A stretch of DNA of 64,000 nucleotides from Bostrychus sinensis (GCA_020698575.1 CM036252.1:27853206-27917205); one strand, 5' to 3'; numbered from the stretch's first letter, positions 11,063-21,561 are shown. The notes: generated by a model from the letters alone, not told the origin. Numbers and translations are program-made.

Positions 11063-12214
11063 CAGAAATTTTAGTTTCTCCTCATTTAGCCTTGTTTTAG
11101 TCTAATTTTGGTCCTTGGATAAATTCTGATTCAGACTTGGTTTAGTCCTGTTTTAGTTCTCTTTTAGTCCTGGTTTAGTCTTTAGGTTTTGTTTGTGACA
11201 CTGTTTTGACTAGTAAATATATTACTAGTACATATATTTTTGATTTATTTCGAACTTATAATGTCCAAATAGTATATCAAAATATCAACAATCATATAGT
11301 TGTCACAATAGTCAACATAGTTATTGCATACTGCATGCTTTTCCTCAAATTGCGCAGCCCTAGAGGGTAACTAAGCACTTCAGCATTTTTCAAACAGAAA
11401 TGGCTTATTCAGCACAATGCCAGCAAAAAAGGGAAGAATGAGATGTGAGCAGTATGCACTAAATGAGCTAAATGAGATAATTAAACATAGTACTAAAGAA
11501 ATGCACTCAATGATGCCCAAGAGTCACTTTGGCAGAATTTCCCAGACAAAATTTAACTCAAGAGGGAGAGTGAAGAATATGATGTAAAATGTACTTAGTT
11601 TAATTTTACTAATATATGTGCATCACTGATCACAGACTCTTCAGAGTCTTCTACCAGTGAGCCATAGATTTTGAGTGCCATAAGACAGTAATAACTGAAT
11701 TGTATCCATTAAATATATCAATACTCTTTGAATACGATGGTTTATATTTGCCTGTGGCCTACTTCTGACTATATAATTTTATATTTAGTGTCCTTTTGTT
11801 TTCTTATAGAACTAGTTTAGCAATGATGCTAATGCATACAGTTGTTGCCATCTAGTTTCACGGACTATAGTTGGCACATAAGCCTTATATTTGCCTCTTG
11901 AAATAATAATATTTTTTTTTTATTTCCTGCACAACTGTATGATTCTCCCCTCAGACCTTTCCACGTTCACAGAGCTAATGTTTGGTAGCATTAGCCTGAC
12001 CACTAGCATGTGTGACTGTTCATGTGCCTGTAGCAGCATGTTAGCATCACCACTAGCTCCACCATTTGCTCCTGCATTCATTCCTCTATCTGACCTTTCT
12101 TTTCCTCCCTCTGCCTCCTGTCCCATCACCTCTCCCTGCCCCTCCCCCACCCGGCCCGCTCCCACCTGCCCCTGTCCCGCATCCGGTCCCTGCCCCCCCG
12201 TTTGTCCTCCGCAG

Positions 12215-12373
12215 CCTGTGGGGTGAACTGCCACAAAGCGTGCCGCGGACGTCTGGCGGTGGAGTGCCGGAAGAGGACCAAGAGCATTAGCCACGAGACC
12301 CCTCCAGCGCTCCAGGCCCGCTCCTACAGCTTCCCCCCGCCCGCCAACACTCCACCCAGCCTGCAGGACTCAG
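12215..12373 (+). CDS. rasgrp2: RasGRP2 exon: C1 domain end and Ser/Pro linker
   Basis: 159-bp exon bounded by CTCCGCAG and GTGAGAA; both junctions are phase 1. After the shared Ala codon it reads [17 protein letters not shown]. With the upstream KCK this gives C-x2-C-x4-H-x2-C-x7-C, exactly the second half of a C1 zinc finger, so every expected ligand is present. It continues RKRTKSIS and ARSYSFPPP, corresponding to the Arg/Ser-rich tail of RasGRP2 just after C1, a region known as a target of phosphorylation in the mammalian protein. The exon ends in LQDS plus one base completed by the exon at 14230. An ATG-initiated ORF that covers this exon (from 12202) starts inside the acceptor tract, so that start is not real. 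Paralogues RasGRP1, 3 and 4 share the C1 pattern; the tail decides for RasGRP2. Confidence 0.92.
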
Positions 12374-14229
12374 GTGAGAATGGCTACGCTAACTTAAAGT
12401 GGCCTTGAATGTCAAGTAATACTAACAAATAGCTAAACAACACGCACAAAAAAAAAAAAAAAAAAACACCAATCCAACTTTCTCTTCAACTTTCAGGACC
12501 ACCACTATGGGGTAATTTTTATGGAAAAAGCCTATAAGAACATTATATTAGCAATACAAAGTTTTTTATTTACCTGTTGCTTTGAAGACACTATGTTGTC
12601 ATTTGATGATGCTGTTGTGACTGAGATCAACAGTCAATGACAGTTCTAGTGTAAAAACTAAAGTTATGAGAATGTTTCATATATTTTTAGTAAGTATTAA
12701 GTAGGGCTCCCTACATCTCCGATTTAAAACTTGATTATTCTGGTAATAAATTACTGTTATGTTACCTAAAATGTTATCACATTGACACAATATTGTAAAT
12801 TATTGCAGTTACCCAGCTGCATTAGCAAATGCTAGATCTTATGCAACAAAAAATAAAATATCTATTTTCTGAAACTGACAACTTGCACTTAAACTTAAAA
12901 TCAAGATCAAATCATATCAAATGTCGGTGTTGTTGTGGCAAAGGGTAAAAACTACTCTTCAGTTGTAAGACATTAATAGTTTTAATAGCATGAACTGGAT
13001 AAACAATATAACTATGTTTCAGATAGCATGAATTTAAGAACTTACCCCTGGTAATGGTGTCCCAAGTCCGGAGTCAAAAAAGACCCCATCTGGTTTGACT
13101 GTTATAACATATGGCATAGATTGTCAGTTAATTTTGTGTTAGTCCAATACCAGGCCAACCCACTACCACCAATTTAACACTTGATAAAGTGTGGGCCACT
13201 AAAGGATAGCAGCTGCTAAGTATCTGTGTTCCACAAAGTTGAGTCATATTGACCCACTGGTTGTTTTGGGCATAAACAATCATCATTTTAACAAAATTAG
13301 TAGGATTTTCAATAAAATCATTATTTTGTTGACAGTGGAGGAAAGAATGACCTTACAGTTGGTTCTACCTCATAAAGCTGCATGACCTGCCATTATTAAC
13401 TTGTGAAACCACCAATTGGGGTAATTTTGACAGCAACTGCAAGCTATGTACTACACATTCTTTTATTGTCCACATAAAAGTATCTTTTTTGAGTGTGACA
13501 GAAACAATGCACACAGGAAATAATGCAGCCAGGATACATAACAGGTGCTAGAGTTCATTAAAAAGACAAAATACACCTGGCTTTGACCTTAAAAGCCTGA
13601 GGCACTAAAAGAAAGAACCAGGTGCAGGGACACATCATTACATGCTCACACTCATCGTACAACAACACAGAGTTACTTTGCTTCAAAAGAAGACATATTT
13701 GATATGAAAACTTTGCCTGAATCAATGAAACTATGAATATTACTAAAAGTAATATAATATACTGACATGTTGACACAAACACTATCTCACTCTTTTAATA
13801 TCATTTTCAGCTGACTACAAACATAACTGCCACCTCTAGAACCCATATCACAGACAGAAAATTGCTGATCCCCAATATCCCTATGCAATCTCCCTGTCTG
13901 ACATCTCACTACATCAGCTCCACTTTTTGAAGGGCACTCTCGCCTCTCTTCTGCAGAGAGCGCTGACATTTGGAAGACACGCCGGCACAATAGTCTGTCA
14001 TTTGCATTGGTAATGTGATTGGCCCACTGCGGCGGGGCCAGTGACTCACAATTTCACCAAACATAATCCAACTCCGCTGTTTAAAAAACCCCGATCGAAG
14101 GGCGAGACAATGCAGCGAAGGAGGGAGGGATTGACACAGAAGCCGCATTTCATTAGCTTTTATAGCACGATTGTCGCATTCTAACTGGATTGACCAATCA
14201 GTGCCTGTCATGTCTGGCTTTGTTTGCAG
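12374..14229 (+). other. rasgrp2: rasgrp2 last coding intron, 1,856 bp
   Basis: Phase-1 intron from GTGAGAA to TTTGCAG. A poly-A tract lies at 12449-12467. The centre is AT-rich with no recognised repeat, and the last 330 bp (about 13900-14200) form a GC-richer non-repetitive island. No coding exon is visible. Confidence 0.8.
13900..14200. other. GC-richer island just upstream of the last rasgrp2 exon
   Basis: It contains an octamer-type ATTTGCAT (14000-14007), GGCCCACTGCGGCGGGGCC and no repeat signature, set in an otherwise AT-rich intron. It is a candidate intronic regulatory element. A minus-strand ORF of 136 codons overlaps it and the last rasgrp2 exon; it begins in a poly-T run and I do not regard it as a gene. 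Confidence 0.3.
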
Positions 14230-14288
14230 TGATTGCGGAGGAGGATATAGAAGCGGTGGAGGAAGGCGTGTTCGACGTGCACCTATAA
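14230..14288 (+). CDS. rasgrp2: RasGRP2 terminal coding exon and stop
   Basis: Follows TTTGTTTGCAG. In phase with the previous exon it reads VIAEEDIEAVEEGVFDVHL then TAA (14286-14288), counting the shared first Val. The acidic stretch followed by G-V-F-D-(V/I)-H-L at the extreme C terminus is the hallmark of RasGRP2 and is absent from RasGRP1 and RasGRP3, which end in longer coiled tails. This makes the three-exon model internally consistent: 37, 159 and 59 coding bases joined through phase-1 junctions. Four bases after the stop is CCAG|GTAAAA, so the exon may end at 14292 with a spliced 3' UTR. Confidence 0.92.
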
Positions 14289-14298
14289 CCAGGTAAAA
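14289..14298 (+). promoter_or_regulatory. rasgrp2: Candidate 5' splice site directly after the stop codon
   Basis: CCAG|GTAAAA places a good donor at 14293-14294, only four bases beyond TAA. A junction this close downstream of a stop does not normally trigger nonsense-mediated decay. Candidate acceptors ending in AG lie at 16804-16805 (TTTATTTCCCAG) and 16957-16958 (TGTCTATTTCAG). Whether it is used cannot be told from the genomic sequence. Confidence 0.45.
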
Positions 14299-14847
14299 AA
14301 AAAAAAAAAAAAATTGCAATGTTTAAGAATTGATGGACAGGTGTGGGTTGATGCTGCTGCCATGTGGATGAATTTATAGCATCCATTATTGCGATGCAAC
14401 ATGTTTACAAAAATAACATGTTATTAAAATACGTAACATGTATTTTAGTGCAAAGATGACATGTATCAGAAATGCTTGTCACGGCAAAGATGTAACTCGA
14501 AAAGAAACCAGGTAATTTTAAACACTTGGACTGAGGTAGCCATATTCATAAGTCAGACTTCTATATCAGTGAAAAAGGTTAAACAAGAAAGTTGTCTGGG
14601 CAAGGTTTGTGTTTAAAAGATTTATCCCAAGGGCTTAATCATTTGTAGTGATAACTGCTGTGTGAGTAGAAGCTTATAGACAGTTTTTTAGGCTTTAGTG
14701 ATGGGACAGTATAGTAGGAAATCAGGGAGAGAACAGAGAGAGAGAGACAGGACATAGAGTCCGGACTTAAACACACGACGCCAAGGCAGGCTGTAGTTGC
14801 ACTGTATATGCATCGCAGCTCTACCACTGAGACATATGGCAGCGGAA

Positions 14848-14972
14848 GAGACTCCTTATGGCCGGGGACCCTCCTTTTGCAAAGAAGGTGGTTTGGGCTG
14901 GCTGGTTAGGCTACCTAAGATGTTCCAACCTTCTCTGCAAAAAGTGGGTCCCAGGCCAAAAGGGGTCTTTTC
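14848..14972. repeat. Snap-back inverted repeat inside a dispersed element
   Basis: The arms, about 14848-14893 and 14925-14972, are imperfect reverse complements (GGGGACCCTCCTTTTGCAAA against GCAAAAAGTGGGTCCC). Because of this, short ORFs on opposite strands translate to similar peptides (ETPYGRGPSFCKEG and KTPFGLGPTFCREG), which shows the symmetry and is not evidence of coding. The surrounding repeat continues after the 15018-16241 insertion and has a reverse relative at 22150-22345. Confidence 0.65.
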
Positions 14973-15017
14973 CATCTCTTGGTTTGAGACCGACCTATCA
15001 CAGCTGTTTATCTGCAG

Positions 15018-16241
15018 TAGGGGTGCAACAACTAATAAGATTAATTGATAATCACTTATTGAAATAATCATCAACTAATTTAGTAATGGTTTAATCATTA
15101 ACTGGGGTGTTCATAGACTTTGAAACATGCCATGTGCTAAGAGAAGAGGGTTTATTGCCAAAACAGAGCAGTAAATCAACAAAAACAGTTAAAACAATGA
15201 ACATTATGTGTTTTTTATGAAAAATATAATTGTGTGTGTATATAGATATAGTCGGCAATGGTGAGAACTCCCACAAAACATCACTTCTGATTCCCTCTTG
15301 GGGGAAAACAAACCATTTACAATAATGCAGAAGAATTGCTCTGTTGCCTTCTTTTCAACAAATACACGAACAAATGCTGGATTTAATTTTTATATTTTAC
15401 CAAATAAAGAAACAAAGAGATACAGGAGGACACTGTGGTCCAATGGTCCACATTTGTGCATAAAATACCATCATTGGCTGATGTTAACTGCCTAAAGCAT
15501 GCTAATCTGATCTACATAACATACTGTAACATAACTATCTCCAGTATAAAAACACAACCAGTTTAATTGATCATATTTATTGTAAACTAAAATTTGGGTC
15601 TGTAAATTTGTTAAGGCTTGACTGAATCATTATTCGACCATAACAGGCTGCCGACTGATGCACAGAGTTAGTGCGGCTCATTCAGTTGCACTAGCATTAG
15701 CATTAGCTCGGCTTTATGAGCTCAGACCATTCTAGTATATGAAGCAGCTAAGGCCCACCTCTTATATTTAACCTAACTCCAGAGAGAAGTCAGGCCATAA
15801 GGCACACTTTTCTTTTATAGCACAGCCTCAGACAGAAGAATATGTTTAGAGATGTCACATCAGCCCAGTCAGTTGGATTGTTCTGCCAGTCTGCCAGGAA
15901 TACAATCCGTTTAATTTTCCTAATGTGGCATTCTTATTCATGTCATAACAACATTAATGGCTCTGTGTAAGACAGGACTTGTTTTAAAATAGTTTAATTT
16001 GTTTTATTTGCAGTCCCCTAGAAAAAAGTCTGAAAATAATGAAAAAGTAGTGTTTCTGAGCAAGTGAAACAGTTTGTTTTCCCCCACGCCAGACCACAGC
16101 CCCAAATATGATGCGATGCCCACTGTATCTATGCTCTGTCCAAAGGTCCTCAAGTGGCAAAATTATGGCTTTGCTTGGTTCAGATTTTGTAAAAATGTAG
16201 TTATTTTTGGTAGAAATTAAAATAAGTTGGATGCAGCCCTA
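15018..16241. mobile_element. hAT-type element, 1,224 bp, perfect target duplication
   Basis: Left end TAGGGGTGCAACAACTAAT and right end GGATGCAGCCCTA are inverted copies. The flanking 8-mers are identical: ATCTGCAG at 15010-15017 and at 16242-16249, the clearest hAT signature in the left half of the window. The subterminal sequence has GATTAATTGAT/AATCATCAACTAATTTAG words. Inside I find no transposase frame. It sits in an older dispersed repeat, whose halves rejoin around the duplicated 8-mer (GACCTATCACAGCTGTTTAT before, CACATCATTCAGAAGC after). Confidence 0.85.
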
Positions 16242-16805
16242 ATCTGCAGCACATCATTCAGAAGCGGAAGGATATCTCTTATCCAAAATAACCAAGATGG
16301 CACTGTCAAAGAAAAGTCCAAACTCCATATTTGGTTTGCTGTAGCGATGGCTTTATTGGTACACAGAGATTAATTTCTTGTACCAGAGAAGAGTTGTATT
16401 TACGATGCAAAATACACACATTTTGAGATATCCTCAAGAGGGCAGGCTGTAATACCTGTCAGTCGCTAGATTACAAAGACTGAACGGTTGTTAAAAAACA
16501 TCTTATGTTTCTTTTTTGTGCGGTACACACTCACTTACAGTGTTTTAGCATAGTTTTTGCAGTGTTCTCTCTTGTCACAACAAACCTCTATGCCACTGTA
16601 TAATTGTATTACATTTGCTGTAATGCATAGCTTCTAAAATGCTTGTGGCTAATTCTGATTGAGAGGGCATTTCTCTGTTCCATGTGACTAATTTCACAAT
16701 ACTGCATTGGTAATAGCAGTCATTATTTCACAAGAGCAGTGCAAACATTTGGTCTAAAGACTGATACGATGCTCATTTTCCCTAAACGCACTCTTTATTT
16801 CCCAG

Positions 16806-17160
16806 ATATACGATGTCCTAGAGGAACACATCTGACATCTCCATCACACACACAGACACACTCTACATTAATGTGTTTTTAATAGATTTGTCCCAGAGCA
16901 CATGTATCTGTATTGATTATTATAAATAATAATGATGTCTTTATTTTGTCTATTTCAGAATCCAAACTACGATTGGAGAAAACAGAGACACACATGTTGG
17001 GAACTAGACACAGAATGTGCCACAAAGCCTCTTCAAAGTGAGGAGGACTGCACTGAAGCAAGGATATCTACACACTGCCACCTGGTGGACACTCAATGAC
17101 ACTGCAGATACAAACTAATGAATGTGATGATGGATCTTGTCCTGCTGCATCACTGTAAAC
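16806..17160 (+). other. rasgrp2: Candidate 3' UTR exon(s) of rasgrp2
   Basis: Two acceptor-like sites (pyrimidine tracts then CAG at 16805 and at 16958) precede non-repetitive sequence. Reading frames entering at either point close quickly (TGA at 16833-16835 after the first; TGA at 17039-17041 after the second), as expected for UTR rather than coding sequence. The alternative is that they are chance sites in the flank. The link to the donor at 14293 is inference. Confidence 0.3.
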
Positions 17161-17379
17161 ACATTGTGAATCCTAAGGCAGGCCCATTTCAGGAGATAAT
17201 AGGGGTCCGAAATATTTTTGAATGCAAGTGAATGGGGAAGTTTATCTTAAGCTTAAGCTTTGTTTTTACGGTCATAGTTTTACAGATGTTGATTAGCTCG
17301 TAAGAAGATACTGTCCATTTTACACACACTGTAAATCAATCGCACCGTAATTTGGCATGTTTTTACGCCACATATTGTG

Positions 17380-17515
17380 ACTGGAGTTGGCAAACTGTGA
17401 ATGTCTTGCCCAAGGACACAGTGACAGTATGCACTGGCTGGAGTGGGAGTCAAACTACCAACACATTCCTTAGTGTGCAATCCGCCACACAACTTGCACC
17501 ACGGTTACCCCAACT
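17380..17515 (-). repeat. tRNA-like SINE, reverse orientation
   Basis: Minus-strand reading from the right gives a tRNA-like head, then GTTGGTAGTTTGACTCCC and TGTGTCCTTGGGCAAGACAT, the same order as in the 4976 copy. Confidence 0.6.
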
Positions 17516-17736
17516 ATACTACTAAGTCCTATACTATATACTGTAAATGACAGCACAAGTTGCATAGTGATGACGTCACATTGTTGTTACTGCATTGTTG
17601 ATGTTTTGAATAGAAGTATAACTAATCATGCCAGTGGCGAGCAGTAACATTTGATAATGCCCTCATCATTCCAGTTTGTTTACACATTTATAACAGTTTA
17701 AAGTAGCTTATTGCACATTTAACTTTTACACTAGAA

Positions 17737-17931
17737 CAACCTTTCCCAAAGTCAAGAGCATCATGGCCCCCTTAAAAAGTCAGACAATCCTACGTGGACA
17801 CCCAACACAGCACATCACTGTATTGAAAAACTCTATATCATTTGTATGTACATAATGCAGACCTCTGGTGGTCCCCCTGCAGTACTTTGCGGCCCAGCAG
17901 GAGGCCCTGGACCCCACTTTGGGAACCACTG
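17737..17931 (-). mobile_element. Short hAT-type element, 195 bp
   Basis: Left CAACCTTTCCCAAAGTCAAG, right CCCACTTTGGGAACCACTG: a reversed member of the 5455/5975 family. Target copies CACTAGAA (17729-17736) and CACTAGAC (17932-17939) match at seven of eight. It is internally shortened compared with 5975-6284. Confidence 0.78.
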
Positions 17932-18289
17932 CACTAGACATATACAAAAACATGCCAGCTTGTTATAACATATGGACAAAAGAAATAACCAAGACGACTA
18001 CATTTGTTCTTAAAAACACATCTGATATTTGCAGGATAACAGGCTGGTCTGTTTTAGGACTGTAGTATTAGTACAATATAATGTCAGTCGAAGGCACAAA
18101 GTCAATGTTCACTGTGTGCACTCAATTACATGCTAGTTTTGACCGTGCCATATGTGCATGCAATTTGCACGCGCTCTCTCAGTGAAAGGGAATGTTGAAA
18201 CCCAACATTGTTTTTTAACCAAACGTACAAGTAAACTAAAACCTGGACTGTCTGTGAAGACTCTCACTCGTCCAGGGTAAATGCATTGC

Positions 18290-18364
18290 AACAAAAGTTA
18301 AAAAAAGCAGTCATCTGGATTTTGAAAAATCCAATCCAGATGACTGCTTTTTTGAACTTTTGTT
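18290..18364. repeat. Near-perfect hairpin, 32-bp arms
   Basis: Arms 18290-18321 and 18333-18364 are reverse complements at 31 of 32 positions, with an 11-base loop. The core is GCAGTCATCTGGATT and AATCCAGATGACTGC. The arm plus 18256-18289 reappears in reverse at 45107-45185, inside the 44989-45534 element, so this is a repeat-derived fold-back. A microRNA-like hairpin is possible by shape only. Confidence 0.7.
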
Positions 18365-18369
18365 GTAAA

Positions 18370-19590
18370 ACCTGGACTAAAAACATGGACTAGACTGGTT
18401 TCAAACTCCAGACTAAACCAGGAATAAGCCCAGTGTTAGCAGGTTCGCTGTATCTTGCTATTCACGTATAAGTATAAATTACTGCATGACACAACAGATT
18501 TAAGGTAAAAAATGTGTTCATATCTCTCCATTGACTTCTATTCAAACTGACTACTTACTACTTTGTACTTGGGCCAATAAGATCTCCTGGAAAGGGTCAA
18601 TGAGTAAACTTTAGACCAGATCTGCACCCAATAAGGGCCCCATTCAGATCTTAGTGTCCTACTATATCAGCCTTCTACAGGTATGATGATAATTATTATA
18701 TTTAATATGTACATTGATATCCACTGTTTACTAAACTAAGGCTAAACAACATTTTAAACATGAGATTAAACAAGAACCAAATCTTTTGGTGTGTGTTAAA
18801 AACTCATATTTCCACAGAGTTTGTCAGAATGTACAAGCAGCCTCCAGATGACACTTTGTTTTCAAAAAATACATTTAATAGCACAGATTTTGCTGTCGAA
18901 TAAAATACAGTTTTTCTTGCTGCAGCGGCAAAAGAATAGTGACAGCAGGGACAGTTATAATTATGATGGCTCTATACTGTATGTACGTATGATTTGTCAT
19001 GTTTACCTTTATATGAAGTTGTGACATTGTTTCTAGCAGGTAGACTTTGGAGTACTGTGAATGTAGCATGAAATGAAGGGTTCTAAGTGAGGAAAAAACC
19101 CAGCTTGACCATATTGGATTTTCTTCAAACTTGGAGTTATTAATTTCTGTATATCCCAATGTGTGCAAAATATTGGACTTGGAGAGATATGGTAAAAAGT
19201 ATAAAAATGGGGTTTGATAATTTTAAACTAATTGATTGCAAGAGGTCACCATTTTGGGCCTTGTTCTTCTTAATAGTGAGAGTACAATTGGTAATTTTGT
19301 ATTTATCCATTTTTTTTTACATACACACCTATTAAAAATCAAGACATTTAGGTTCTAAAAGGTAGGACCTATGTGTCTGCCATAGTGTGTTTTTATGTGT
19401 TAGCCCTGTGTTTAACTGGTGACATCCAATCTATGTGACTTGCTCTGTACTGAATTTCCTAGATGTTAAATTTTACAACTCAAGTTACAAACAGCGTGTT
19501 GATGTGACGCCTACATTTAATACTATGGACAACATATAGACTAATTTATGGCTGAAGACTACACATAAAAAAGTTTTTCAAATTTTGAAA
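18370..19590. other. AT-rich unique sequence, nothing recognised
   Basis: No repeat ends, splice-framed coding exon or RNA gene is apparent. An AATAAA at 18900 is isolated. Confidence 0.5.
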
Positions 19591-21240
19591 TTTTGGGCCA
19601 GTTTCCCCCCTTAATATTTAAGTTTTGCACTAAAATAAAATGTTCAGTATACACATCAAGGTGTTTATTTCATTACATTTTATCAACTTGCATCTACAGA
19701 GTTCTACCTAAACATAGTAACGTCAAAGGCCATTTTCTCAAAATAATTTCAGTTATCTCCTTTTCAGTAGCAGCTACAGGCACAAAATTTATTGGGCATT
19801 TTACTTCTTAAACCTGGTGAATTTTTTTTTTTTTTTTTTTTTTTTTTTAAGGCTAATGAATGTATTTTCTAATTAACTGAAAAACTAAATAAGATATCTA
19901 TAATTCCCTCTGTAAACATTAAATACAAATAATTGTAATATGTCTTTGTTAGTACAAAGACAGTTTATTGCAAATACAAATTCTCCTGTATTGTTTTTTT
20001 TTTTTACTTATATTCAAGAACAAAAATCTGCCTCCTTTAAAATAAAAAATCAAAATACAACAAAATACTAATCTTAAAATCCTTTGAACAGCTCCATTTT
20101 GCTATTTACCCTAAAAACATGTGACAAAATATACACATATTAAAATTATATTCTTTAGCAACCTTTTCTGAGCTTCCTATTTCAATAGTTCAGTGTGAAA
20201 AGATTCCAAATATTTTCTCATTATCCTGGAAATCTAATATGGCTACAAAATGATTTAAAAAAATTTAAACATAGGCTCCATCTAATATACAGTTTTAGTT
20301 TTTTTTTTTTTTTTTTGGCAGATAATGCATGATTTGCATTAAACTACATAAAACTTGCAATATAGTTTTCGCTCATGTTGATGCCAGTAATTAATGGAGA
20401 AGTTTCACAATATCTATTTTAATTATTTTTTTTTCTATTCACCTGTAGTGTGTTGTAATAACAGTGTGACAATACTATACTATATACTGAATAATAGCAT
20501 TATATATTATACTTGTTTTATATGTTGTGCCTATAATTTTTATTTGATTTTACCATTGGCATGGTATTGGACAGATATGAATGTTTTGTTTTTGTTTTTT
20601 TCTTGTTTTTTTGTTTGTTTTTGTTTTGTTTTTTTGGTGTGGCATAAAGTTCATTTAGGGGTACATTTTTTTACATTGCACCTGGTTTTCAGAAAATCCA
20701 AGATGATCAACCTGTTTATTTCACATGGAACAACCCAAAAATCATCACTGCTGTCAAATAAAGACCTCATATTCCTCTGTATATTTACACTGAAATTTAC
20801 ATGTGCAGTTATGATCGGTTTTCGGAATGCTATTACAAAAACTGGATTCATTTCTAAAGGCTTTTTGTCGGCAGCGGTCAGGAACAATCGTGGTTCTCTT
20901 ATTGTGCATGACTATTCTCTGTGGCTACAGTTTTATTTTGAATGTAGCTTGCTGGGTTATCTTTTATTGGCTGAAATTGCAGACGGAAGATTGAGAAGTG
21001 AATGTTTCCGCTGCTTTGTGCCTGTGGAGATATTGATCCTCATGTTGAGTGCCATATTGAACTGCTGGGTGAAGTGAATAAGGCTGGTCACATGACTGTA
21101 TTTATATCTGTGTATAAATAGCCCACAGCTCGATGGAGGATGTTGTGCTGTGAATGATGTCTAACTTGTGCTCCCAGATGAAATGTCAGTATTATTATGT
21201 GATGTTACTGGACTTTTGTGAATAAAAGGAATGGAAGACA
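19591..21240 (+). other. T-rich unique tract with a polyadenylation-like end
   Basis: Sequence with poly-T runs (19829-19850, 20299-20316) and TTTTGTTTG runs. It contains the longest open frame of the window outside repeats (20394-21077, 227 codons) but its product is mostly Phe/Leu/Cys/Ile/Tyr from T-rich codons, with no family resemblance. The tract ends GTTACTGGACTTTTGTGAATAAAAGGAATGG, read here in two parts: GTTACTGGACTTTTGTG then AATAAAAGG. This looks like the end of a 3' UTR. A TATAAATA at 21113-21120 is also present. Confidence 0.3.
21221..21226 (+). terminator. Candidate polyadenylation signal AATAAA
   Basis: Canonical hexamer in a GT/T-containing context (TTACTTTTTGCTGCCG starts about 20 bases downstream). 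If rasgrp2 uses the acceptors near 16.8-17.0 kb, this could be its distal end, implying a 3' UTR of about 4 kb. Nothing in the sequence proves the link. Confidence 0.3.
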
Positions 21241-21403
21241 AAAGTTACTTTTTGCTGCCGTCTAGTTATTGATCTATTCTCTTCTAGGTTTGTTCTAAAA
21301 CAACAGCCTGTACCTGTACCATGCGTGCTCAGAAAAGATTCCTCAGTACAATAGATTGATTGGAAAAAAGTTGGCTCAAGCATCCGCTGCCTTCTTTGTG
21401 GTG

Positions 21404-21560
21404 GCACACTGGCAAAGTGGTTAGCACTCTCACCTCACAGCAAGAAGATTACATGTTTGATTCCCAGACCTAAGCAGACATGTTCTTCCCGTGTCTGGGT
21501 GGGTTTGCTCTGGGTGCTCTAGTTTCCCCTAATCAACCTAAAACATGCAAAAATCTTTAA
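21404..21560 (+). repeat. tRNA-like repeat (GTGGTTAGCACTCTCACCTC family)
   Basis: The tRNA-like head GTGGTTAGCACTCTCACCTC, a B-box-like GTTTGATTCCC and the body TTCTTCCCGTGTCTGGGTGG are a common fish repeat. A reversed, fuller relative is at 26436-26763 and a degraded head at 56330-56400. Confidence 0.65.
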
Positions 21561-21561
21561 G

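Larger units (their letters stand above)
3223..12214 (+). other. rasgrp2: rasgrp2 intron inside the C1 zinc finger, 8,992 bp
   Basis: A phase-1 intron with GTAAGAG donor and a long C-rich pyrimidine tract (about 12090-12210) before CCGCAG. It splits the C1 domain between two zinc ligands. It contains SINE copies, a fragment of the 39.6-kb-type hAT element, two short hAT elements with target duplications (5455-5736 and 5975-6284), a 680-bp element at 8101, a GAGTCC-rich repeat (9117-9610) and one non-repetitive island (10170-10500). I see no other coding exon in it. Confidence 0.8.

Noticed and set aside
11920..12294. 124-codon minus-strand ORF opposite the rasgrp2 exon
   Set aside because: It is the shadow of the exon and of the C-rich acceptor tract; Gly/Gln-rich composition comes from that tract.
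12202..12408. ATG start for an ORF containing the C1 exon
   Set aside because: The ATG lies in the pyrimidine/acceptor region and the ORF reads through the donor at 12374. The exon is internal, as shown by the split codons.
13909..14319. 136-codon minus-strand ORF across the last rasgrp2 exon
   Set aside because: Starts in a poly-T (poly-A on the plus strand) run and overlaps a confident plus-strand exon; no motif.
18290..18364. microRNA gene
   Set aside because: Shape is suitable, but the sequence is repeat-derived (relative at 45.1 kb) and matches no microRNA seed I know. Kept as a hairpin only.
20394..21077. 227-codon plus-strand ORF
   Set aside because: The sequence is T-rich with poly-T runs; the product is dominated by Phe, Leu, Ile, Cys and Tyr with no domain, and there is no promoter or splice context. 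More likely UTR-like or spacer sequence.
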